Shown here piece after piece: positions 26,192-33,851 of a stretch of 37,599 nt of DNA. The stretch is taken from positions 1 through 37,599 of the forward strand of contig CAZLGG010000032.1 of the NCBI GenBank assembly GCA_964559135.1. The letters are read 5' to 3'. A program made the position numbers and the translations under genes. The notes below the pieces were generated by a model. The model made no database searches and had not been told where the DNA came from. It saw nothing but the letters and a program-made list of their open reading frames with translations. Source of the DNA: DRQF01 sp964559135. GTDB taxonomy: Bacteria; Planctomycetota; GCA-002687715; DRQF01. Numbering within the stretch: position 1 is the stretch's first letter; every line of letters begins with the position of its first letter.

Positions 26192-28369
26192 GTGACCCAC
26201 CGTCTTCTCATCACGGTTCGACTTCACGACAGTCGGTTTCACGGTGCAGGAAGCGGCGTCCCTTCGCCGGCCCGCTTGTTTCAAGCGCTCGTGGCGGGCG
26301 CGGCTTTGAGTGGCCCCCAAGAGCTGGATGCGTTCCGCGAGAGTCTGCGTTGGCTGGAAAGACGCCCACCCCCGATCGTGGCCGCCCCCCTCGGCATCGT
26401 CGGGCAGACAGTGACGGTCTACGTGCCCAACAACGACGCCGATACGATCCAAGGTGACCCGAGGAGAGTGGCCAAGATCCGTACCACGAAGAAAATCTGG
26501 CGCCCCCACATTCTGGAGCCGGAGGTTCCCTTCCTCTACGCATGGGACCTGGAAGAGGACGAAAACGGTCGTGACCACGCGGAGCAGATCGTCCAACTGG
26601 CGGACCGGCTCTATCAGTTGGGGTGGGGCGTGGACATGGCTTGGGCCCACGGCGAGATCCTTTCTTCGGACGAGGCCGACCAGCGCCTCGCCCGTCACAC
26701 GGGGCAGACCCTTCGCCCAACCCCGGGGCGAGGCGGTCGTCCTCTGGCCTGCCCGGCTCCGGGCTCCTTCGAGAGCTTGGCGGCACGGCACGAGGCTCGA
26801 GGCAACCGGTTCGCGGATCGCGGCCAAGGAAAACTCGCCTTCGCTCCGGCCCCGCGGCCGCGCTTTCGAAAAGTCGTCTACGACGGCCCTACGGCGAGCT
26901 TCCTGTTCGACCTTCGCACCGAGTCGAAGCCGAGCCGTTTCGCCCCCCAGCCTTCGACCGAGGTCGTGCACATCATCACCACGATTCGTGATGCCGCAGC
27001 CACCCGCCTGAAGACCATACGGGGCGATCGCGGCCATCTGGTGGACCGCTATTTGTTGGGAAAAGAGGCAGACGGTTCTCACCGTGTTCCCGTGGAGCAA
27101 AGGGTGCGTCTTTTGCCCCTGCTCTCCCGTGGTCATCCTCGAGCCGACCATGAGGTCCGTCGTATTCTCTTACACGTCCCCCCGTCCTGCCCGTTGCGCG
27201 CGGACGACTTGCGATGGGCCCTTTCCGGGCTTGCCGTGTCGACCACGCGTCGCGGTGTTCTGATTCCCTCCGAGGACCTCCGCATGCTCCGGCACTATGG
27301 TCTCGACGATGAGACGGCCTGTTTGCGATGGCGATCGGTGACACCCTTGGCCCTCCCCCTTCGAAGTCATCGCCGCCGTCGCTCGGACGAGCAGCGGGCG
27401 GTCACGGCACGTGTCCTGCAGGCGCTGCGGCACGAGGGTCGCCTCACCGCCGTCGCATCGGTGAAGGTCCAGCGGGAGCCTTTCACATCCCGAGGTGCCA
27501 GGGCGGAGGCCTTCGCCGTTCCTCCCCGATTCCCGGGAGCCTGTTTGTGGCATGTGGAGATCACCTTTCGGGAGCCCCTCCGGGGCCCGCTGGCTCTGGG
27601 AGACGGGCGCTTCTTGGGGCTGGGAGTCATGGCCCCCGAACACGAGGACATGGGCGTGCTTGCGCTCGGCATCACGGAGGGCCTGAAGGAGGGACCTATC
27701 GACGGGGAGGCTCTCGCCCGATCTCTCCGCCGAGCCCTCATGAGTCGGGTGCAGCGCCATCTCGGCGCGAACAGCCCTCTGCCCCCGTTCTTTTCGGGTC
27801 ATGAACGAGGAGGCTCTCCCACCAGCCACCCTCATCTCGCGTTCGCCTACGACCGAGCGCGACAAAGGCTGTTGATCGTGATGCCTCACGCCACGGAGCA
27901 CCGCAACGTCTCCGCTCAACAAAGGGCTCACCGGCGCACCCTCGAAGAGGCGCTCGCGGGCTTCCACGTCCTCCACGCGGGCTCAGCCGGTCGCTTGAAA
28001 ATCGCACCTTGGATCTCCCTGTCTTCCGACGATCCCCTCCTCAGCCCCTCGAAGACCTGGGAGTCCAGCACGGATTACGTGGTCACGCGACACCTGCCCC
28101 TTGGCGACGCCTCGCGCGCCGTCGAAGCCGATGTCGCTCTGTCCTGTCGGCGGGCCGGACTTCCTCGTCCCACGGTCACGGTTCGGAATCTCCACGCCGA
28201 CTCAGGTCGCGGTCTGGCAGCGCACGTGCACATCGCCTTCCCCGTCGCCGTTTCAGGTCCCCTTCTCCTCGGCCGGACGCGCTTTCTCGGCGGCGGACTC
28301 TTCATTCCCTGTTCGGCCCCCCCGACGCCGCCCTCCACGACGCGAGACTCTCACACGAGGAGACGATGA
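26192..28369 (+). CDS. csb2: Type I-G Csb2 (Cas5-Cas6 fusion, GSU0054 family)
   Basis: Csb2 combines the Cas5 role (5' handle binding) with the Cas6 role (pre-crRNA cleavage). The 725-aa product seems longer than the family members I recall. The N-terminal half shows the Cas5-like FHGAGSGVPSPARLFQALVA (about 12-31). The C-terminal part ends with a glycine-rich loop GPLLLGRTRFLGGGLF (about 688-703), typical of Cas6/RAMP proteins. It is the only crRNA-processing candidate in the window, so it probably also supplies crRNAs to the type III module downstream. Start is GTG at 26192, 3 nt after csb1. It ends immediately before the cas10 ATG with no spacer. I cannot identify the catalytic His by eye. 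Confidence 0.88.
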   Translation: MTHRLLITVRLHDSRFHGAGSGVPSPARLFQALVAGAALSGPQELDAFRESLRWLERRPPPIVAAPLGIVGQTVTVYVPNNDADTIQGDPRRVAKIRTTKKIWRPHILEPEVPFLYAWDLEEDENGRDHAEQIVQLADRLYQLGWGVDMAWAHGEILSSDEADQRLARHTGQTLRPTPGRGGRPLACPAPGSFESLAARHEARGNRFADRGQGKLAFAPAPRPRFRKVVYDGPTASFLFDLRTESKPSRFAPQPSTEVVHIITTIRDAAATRLKTIRGDRGHLVDRYLLGKEADGSHRVPVEQRVRLLPLLSRGHPRADHEVRRILLHVPPSCPLRADDLRWALSGLAVSTTRRGVLIPSEDLRMLRHYGLDDETACLRWRSVTPLALPLRSHRRRRSDEQRAVTARVLQALRHEGRLTAVASVKVQREPFTSRGARAEAFAVPPRFPGACLWHVEITFREPLRGPLALGDGRFLGLGVMAPEHEDMGVLALGITEGLKEGPIDGEALARSLRRALMSRVQRHLGANSPLPPFFSGHERGGSPTSHPHLAFAYDRARQRLLIVMPHATEHRNVSAQQRAHRRTLEEALAGFHVLHAGSAGRLKIAPWISLSSDDPLLSPSKTWESSTDYVVTRHLPLGDASRAVEADVALSCRRAGLPRPTVTVRNLHADSGRGLAAHVHIAFPVAVSGPLLLGRTRFLGGGLFIPCSAPPTPPSTTRDSHTRRR

Positions 28370-29875
28370 ATGAATCGCGTACACATCGAGTTTCAACGGG
28401 TGCAGACCTGGCTGTTCGCGGTCCCACGACTGCGAGCGATGGTGGGCGCGAACACGCTACTCGGAGAAGTTCTCCGTGTCTCCTTGCCCGCCCTGGCGCG
28501 CAAGGAGACCTCCTGGCGGCTCGCACCAGGGACCGGGGACTATCCCGGGGCCTCGCCCCACGACCCGATCCGGGAGAACGACGATCCCGCGGCCGACGCG
28601 CGAGACGGTCTTGTCTCCCGCGACGGTGGCCACTTCGAGGCATGCTTCGCGGCAGGGGCTGTGGACTTTGCGAAGGCCGCCCGGGCTCTCTTGGGACGCG
28701 AACTCCCTGGCCTGCGGTTCCGCATCTCCGTCGATGAAGAAGAGATCGGATCGGCAGATGTTGCCGTCTCCAAAGAGCTGCCCGTGCTGGCACCCTGCGA
28801 GTGGACGGGCCGTGGGCTGGCCTCGAAGGTCGTCCGCCAAGGTACCGAATCCGCGCACGTCTCTTCGGACGTCTCACTGCGCCATGAGGCCGCTCGACGG
28901 AGTGAGAAGGGGAACTCCCAGGATCTCGCGAACCTACTTTTGGCCAAGACCGCACTCGGAAAGCTCCCCCGTCCGCAGACGTTCCAGGAGTTGGCGGGAG
29001 ACGGGTACCTCGCCCTGATCCACGCCGATGGCAACGGGGTCGGCGCCGCCGCGGGTTCGGGAGACGTCGAACGCAGCGCTTTTTTCCACCGCAACCGGGT
29101 GCTGTTACGTCGCGCCTTATGCACGGCCATCGACGCTTCGTGCCGGGACACGGACGCGACACCTCTCGTACTGCTCATGCTCGGGGGCGACGACGTGCTC
29201 GTGATTTGCCGTGCGGGTATCGCCATGCCGTTCGTCGTCGATCTCTGCCAGGAACTCGCCGGTATTCAGCACGAGGACGAAGGCGCCTTTGAGCTCACCC
29301 TCGGGGTCGGGGTGGTGATCGCCCGGCCGACGATCCCCATTCATCGGCTGCATGAAACCGCTGAACGCCTTGCGGCTTCCGCCAAGCGCCGCTTCCGGGG
29401 ACTCCCCCCCAACGCGGGCCGCTCCGTGGTCGATTGGGCCGTCTACACCACCAGCTCGCTGGACGATTTCGAGGAGGCGCGCCGCCGTGACTGGATTCGG
29501 GGCACGGAGGAAGACATACGCATCCTCTCCCAACGTCCCGTGGATGTCTTGGGAACCCAAACCGACAGTCTTCAGGGTCTACTGAAAGCCTCGCGGGCTC
29601 TCGAAGACTCCCCCCGCTCCCAGCTGCGATATCTGCTCGAGCAACTTCCGAGGGGCCGCGCGCTGTCCGAGATGGCCTTCGCCGAGCTGCCATCCGCAAC
29701 CCGCAAGGCCTTCCCCCTGGGGGTCTGGATTCGCCATGGAGACGACGAAAACGGCCCGCTGATGACTTCCGTGCTCGACGTCGTCGATCTCTACGAGATC
29801 GGCCGACTGGGTCGGGCCGGAATCGCCCTCGTCAAAGACGACGAAGAGGAGGGGACTCCGCATGTCCAAGGGTAA
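28370..29875 (+). CDS. cas10: Cas10-family protein lacking the HD domain, GGDD intact
   Basis: The 501-aa protein starts directly in a Palm1-like region (VHIEFQRVQTWLF, then LRAMVGANTLLGEVLR), as Cmr2-type Cas10 does after its HD domain. No HD nuclease motif is present. The second Palm domain has Asp220 in LIHADGNGVG and the cyclase motif LGGDD (GGDD at 272-275), followed by GVGVVIARPTIPIHRLHETA. It should therefore be able to make cyclic oligoadenylates from ATP but not cut ssDNA through HD. I see no zinc ribbon. It follows csb2 with zero spacing and overlaps the next gene by 14 nt. Length is well below full Cas10 proteins (about 700-1000 aa). Family assignment is firm; subtype is not. Confidence 0.9.
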   Translation: MNRVHIEFQRVQTWLFAVPRLRAMVGANTLLGEVLRVSLPALARKETSWRLAPGTGDYPGASPHDPIRENDDPAADARDGLVSRDGGHFEACFAAGAVDFAKAARALLGRELPGLRFRISVDEEEIGSADVAVSKELPVLAPCEWTGRGLASKVVRQGTESAHVSSDVSLRHEAARRSEKGNSQDLANLLLAKTALGKLPRPQTFQELAGDGYLALIHADGNGVGAAAGSGDVERSAFFHRNRVLLRRALCTAIDASCRDTDATPLVLLMLGGDDVLVICRAGIAMPFVVDLCQELAGIQHEDEGAFELTLGVGVVIARPTIPIHRLHETAERLAASAKRRFRGLPPNAGRSVVDWAVYTTSSLDDFEEARRRDWIRGTEEDIRILSQRPVDVLGTQTDSLQGLLKASRALEDSPRSQLRYLLEQLPRGRALSEMAFAELPSATRKAFPLGVWIRHGDDENGPLMTSVLDVVDLYEIGRLGRAGIALVKDDEEEGTPHVQG

Positions 29876-31946
29876 GAGGAAAGGGAAAAGGAAAGGGAGA
29901 GCTGGACGACGAGCCGCCGCGAAGCTCTCTCGCAAGTCGTCGCGATCAGCCACCCAACCGGAGAATCCCCCAGTCCAGGATTCAGACGGTCGGGTCCGCA
30001 TGACGCTCACGGCTGAGCTGTTGGAGGACACCCACCTCGGATCGGGATCGGGAGGCGGCGGCATCGATGCCCTCGTCACCCGAGATCGCAAGGGTCGTCC
30101 CGTGATCTGGGCGTCTCACCTCGTGGGTGTCCTGCGGGATGCCGCCAAGAGGCTTCACGGCGACAAGGTCGCATCGGAGGTCTTCGGGCGTGCGGGCGGT
30201 CCGAGGCATCGAGCCGTGTTCACCTCCCTGTACTCCACCTCCCATCCCACCAGTCGAATCTGGCGATCCACGGCGCGGGCCGCATTCGACAATCGCGCTC
30301 CCAGGGACGAAACCCTCCGTGTGGTGGAACACATCCCCCAGGGCACCCGGTTTGAAGGGCAGGTCGAGCTTCTCCGAAAGGACCTGCCTATGCTCCGCCG
30401 CCTTCTCAAGGAGGTGGATGCGCTGGGAGCCGGCCGCGCCGCAGGAGCGGGGCGGGTCGAGTTGAGACTCCAGGAGTCGCCCATCCCCCGCCCTACGACC
30501 GTCCGGCCCACCGAACGTCTTGTCCTCGTTCTTCGCAACCTCGAGCCCCTTTGCATCACGGCCACGAGCACCCCGGACAATTTCATCCCCAGCCTCGCCT
30601 TCGTACCCGGCCGCAGTCTGCTGGGGGCACTCGCCGCCTGGCTGATCGAAGCCGGCCATCGGGACGCCGCCACCCTCCTCGTCGAGGGCCGCGTTGCAGT
30701 CAGCGATGCCTTGCCACTCCCAGGCTCTCCCGAGACACCCACGTCGGCCGAAGTCCTACCCGCCCCCCTGTCCCTTCTGCGTGAGAAACCTCTGGGAGCC
30801 TCCGGGTCCGTCCCTTGGTGGGCGCGTCCGCCGAGCTCGCCGCGTCGCGTCGATCGGGTCGGTCAACAGGACCCCGGCCCCCTCAGGCGCCCCGAGCCGG
30901 ATCTCTTCGTTGGCCGGTCCGATTCCAAGAGCGCCTGGACCGCCTACCGCCCCCCACGCCGTGTCCGACTTCGAAACGGCCGACCGGAACCAAACCAGGC
31001 GGATCCCTCCCTGTTCGCCGTCGACCAAATCGTCGAGGACACTCTTTTCCTGTGCGATGTACGTGGCGAATCTTCCGCCATGGCCCAGCTGGCCCAGGCC
31101 CTCGAACCCGTGATCGCGGGGCGTCGCTGGCTTCGGGTGGGCCGGGGAGGGGCTCCCGTGGAGGTCCACGAATTCGCATGGACCCAAGCCCCTCCGCCGT
31201 CAGATGTCTCGGCACCCGTCTACATGATCCTGACTTCGGACCTCCTGGTTCGCGACAAACTCCTCCGTTGGCGCACGTCCCTCGACACCGTCCACTTCGA
31301 CGAGATGCCAAACTGGCCGAAGGGCCTGACGGTCACACCGATCACTCAAGACTCGGTGGCGGTTCATGGTTTCAACGGGACCGCACGGCTGTGGCGGATG
31401 CCCGCGCTCGCGATTCGACGGGGCTCCGTCTTCCGCGTCGAAGGACCCGACGAAGCCCTCGACCGACTGTCTCGTAGGGCCACCGAGGGACGAGGACTCG
31501 GCGAACGGACCCATGAGGGTTTCGGGAGATTCCGACTCGACGCGACGTTGCCGGGCGTGACCGGTGAAGCGTCGCCCTCGGCGACGGCCGACGCGGGAAG
31601 GCCCAACAGGCCGCAGATCGCCGACGATCCAAGCGAAGCAGTGGCCGAAACAACCCGCACCTGGTTCGAGAAGCATCCCCGCCTCAGCGGTGTGGGTAGC
31701 AACGCCGACTCCCATCCCAGCTTGTCCCAGTGGCACGATCTCGTCTCGGAGCTGGAATCCGGAGACCCCAACGCGCTGGCCTCGCGGTTGAACCCCACCA
31801 CCGCGGGGGCACGCAACTGGAAAGATGGCGACGCGGAGGCGGTTCTCCGAGAGTTGGAAAGGATTCAAGACCCAGACCAACGTGCGCGCCACGCCCGCAT
31901 GTTCGTGCGACGGCTTCGGGCCAAGATGCGAGAGAAGAAAGAATGA
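29862..31946 (+). CDS. Type III RAMP fusion: Csm3-like Cas7 plus Csx10-like domain
   Basis: The 694-aa protein has three parts. Residues 1-46 form a strongly basic tail (KGKRKGKRKGRAGRR followed by more Lys/Arg). Residues 47-205 form a Cas7/Csm3-like domain: GGGGIDALVTRDRKGRPVI places Asp69 where Csm3 has its RNA-cleaving Asp33, and the domain closes with GAGRAAGAGRVELRL. Residues about 215-590 resemble Csx10 (Cas5-like) of type III-D, with FIPSLAFVPGRSLLGALAAW and a late glycine loop EGRGLGERTHEGFGRF. The last 100 residues are predicted helical by eye. It probably combines backbone and 5'-handle subunits in one chain. It starts inside the end of cas10 and ends with an ATGA into the next gene. 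Confidence 0.82.
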   Translation: MSKGKRKGKRKGRAGRRAAAKLSRKSSRSATQPENPPVQDSDGRVRMTLTAELLEDTHLGSGSGGGGIDALVTRDRKGRPVIWASHLVGVLRDAAKRLHGDKVASEVFGRAGGPRHRAVFTSLYSTSHPTSRIWRSTARAAFDNRAPRDETLRVVEHIPQGTRFEGQVELLRKDLPMLRRLLKEVDALGAGRAAGAGRVELRLQESPIPRPTTVRPTERLVLVLRNLEPLCITATSTPDNFIPSLAFVPGRSLLGALAAWLIEAGHRDAATLLVEGRVAVSDALPLPGSPETPTSAEVLPAPLSLLREKPLGASGSVPWWARPPSSPRRVDRVGQQDPGPLRRPEPDLFVGRSDSKSAWTAYRPPRRVRLRNGRPEPNQADPSLFAVDQIVEDTLFLCDVRGESSAMAQLAQALEPVIAGRRWLRVGRGGAPVEVHEFAWTQAPPPSDVSAPVYMILTSDLLVRDKLLRWRTSLDTVHFDEMPNWPKGLTVTPITQDSVAVHGFNGTARLWRMPALAIRRGSVFRVEGPDEALDRLSRRATEGRGLGERTHEGFGRFRLDATLPGVTGEASPSATADAGRPNRPQIADDPSEAVAETTRTWFEKHPRLSGVGSNADSHPSLSQWHDLVSELESGDPNALASRLNPTTAGARNWKDGDAEAVLRELERIQDPDQRARHARMFVRRLRAKMREKKE

Positions 31947-33851
31947 ACACACGACTGACCCTGTTCACCGCAACCTTGGTGCAGGACTCCGCCCTTTCGG
32001 TCTCCGGCCTCGACAGGGAAAACAGCGCGGATCGCCCGTTCACTTGGGTGGACGACACCCCCGTCCTGGTCGGTCGCGGCATCAAGGGCGCTCTCGTCGC
32101 CATGGCGCGGCGGTTCTTCGATCCCCTGCCTCGCAGCGTTTCCGAAGAGCCCGGACGCCGCACGGCGCTTCGTCGCTCGGCCTGGGAGATCGCCAACGCA
32201 CGACCGCTCGCGCCCGTGGCGCCGTGCCTGCGGACCGGTGTGGGAATTCGGCACAAGACGGGGGCCCGTGCGGACGGCGTGCTCTTCGATCGCGAAGTGG
32301 TGCCCGGGGGCACCCGTTGGTCCCTCGTATTCCGGGTGGACTGGTCGATCGCCGACGGTGAGGCCGACGAGGCCGAGGGGATCCTCGGCTACGTCCTCGC
32401 ACATCACTGGAAGAAGGGCCGTTGCTGGCTCGGGGGAGACGTCGCCCGTGGGCTCGGCTGGTGCCACATCGAAGACCTCCGGGTCTATCGACTCGACCCG
32501 ACAGCGTATGACCGGTGGGTGGAGACCAGCCGGGGGAAGCTGCCTGACCCGTTGCCTGCTGTGCCGGTCGTGGAACCGACTCGGTCTTGGTGTTTTCGCA
32601 CCCGCGATGTGAACCTTCCCTTCGGCGAGTATCGCCCCGACCCGAACGGACCGGCCTGGGGCCTCGATATGCTTGCGATCGGCGCCCATGGCACCGAGCG
32701 TGCCAATCAGAGGACCGGAACAGGCATGTGGGCCCGCCCCCCTTGGTCCACGGTCCATGACCCCACACCCGAAACCCTGGGCACGGACCGTGCGATCCTG
32801 ATGGAAGGGGGGCATCCACTGCTGCCCGGATCGAGCGTGAGAGGGGCTGTGCGCCATGCCTTCTCACGGCTGCACAACGCCGCCGGTGCCCCCGTGCAGG
32901 ACCCCCATGAGGTTCACGGCGAGGTGGACCCGCAGGACTCGGGGGGCAAAGTCTTCGGCACCGTGGCCCAGAGCAGCCGACTTCTCGTCCGCGATGCACG
33001 GGGCGGCGAAGGCTGGTGCGCTGCTCGGTTGCACATGCACGCGGAAGACGAATTCACGGCCTCCTCGTTTGGTTCAGCCAAGCGTGATGCGGTCCGTGTC
33101 CTTCGGGGCTCGTTTCCCGTTCGCTTCCTCGTGGAAGGACCCGATGCCAGCGCCGTCGCTCCTCTCGTCGAGGAGATCGACCGACTCATCGCACTCGGTG
33201 CGCTCGGCCACCTTCCCGTTGGCGGTCACAAGACGCGAAGTGCTGGTTGGGGCCGGTGGGCTCCGGAGGCGTGGGTCGTTGACGACGTGACCCAAGTGCG
33301 GACTTGGAAGCCCTCGCCGAGGCGAGAGGCAGCGCCCCCGTCGCACCGGCCTGCGACGCACACGCGTGTGGAAACAGTAGGGGCGGGCTCCCAAGGATCG
33401 GACCCGGAAAAAACAAACCTGCGGGTGAGCGACGGTTCCCTTGACCTCCCCGACCCGACCCTCGGCGAGCTTGCTGCCGTCGCGGCTGAGACGTTCGAGA
33501 GAAGTGGCGACGCCCTTTGCGCCTGGTGGTGTGAACCCACGGTCGATCTCGCGAGGGAAACCCCTCCGGCTACGTTGGGGCGGGAATGGCCGAAGGAGAG
33601 TGCCGTGAGGGTGGACGAGGTGGCGTTTTTTTCGGCGCGCGCCGTGTGGAGGGCCGCCAGAACCGTGACCGGCCTTCGCTGGGTTCTGCTCGAAGAGGTT
33701 CCNNNNNNNNNNGGTGGTCCACACGCCTGCCCGCCTGCACGGGAGCCGTCGCTTCACCGCGGCGCGGACGGGAAGCGGTCCGGTTCTTCTGCGTGAATGG
33801 CGCCGTGGTGACGAGAGTCTTGGTTTCACCCTCGTGATGGGAGAGTCCTGA
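31943..33851 (+). CDS. Type III tandem-RAMP (Cas7-Cas7) protein, interrupted by an assembly gap
   Basis: The ATG at 31943 overlaps the previous stop as ATGA. The first RAMP domain (about 1-185) has TPVLVGRGIKGALVAMARRF (39-58) and the glycine loop RCWLGGDVARGLGW (160-173). The second (about 210-445) has HPLLPGSSVRGAVRHAFSRL (291-310) and PVGGHKTRSAGWGRW (425-439). Asp30, Asp38 and Asp39 are candidates for an RNA-cleaving residue. A poorly recognised C-terminal region follows. Ten N at 33703-33712 break the gene. As written, the frame would stop at 33796. I prefer the frame that ends at 33849-33851, because it gives a TGATG junction with the next gene and a family-like tail (GPVLLREWRRGDESLGFTLV). 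That makes about 632 aa plus the missing part. Confidence 0.75.
33703..33712. other. Assembly gap of 10 N inside the tandem-RAMP gene
   Basis: If the protein continues into the frame that ends at the TGATG junction, the true number of missing bases must be a multiple of three, so the written ten is a placeholder. The left flank ends in a WVLLEEV-type reading and the right flank resumes at VVHTPARLHG. Confidence 0.9.

Noticed and set aside
29862..29900. Possible programmed frameshift fusing cas10 to the next RAMP gene at the purine-rich overlap
   Set aside because: The A/G runs that could slip lie almost entirely after the cas10 stop codon, and the RAMP gene has its own ATG. A simple overlap explains it.
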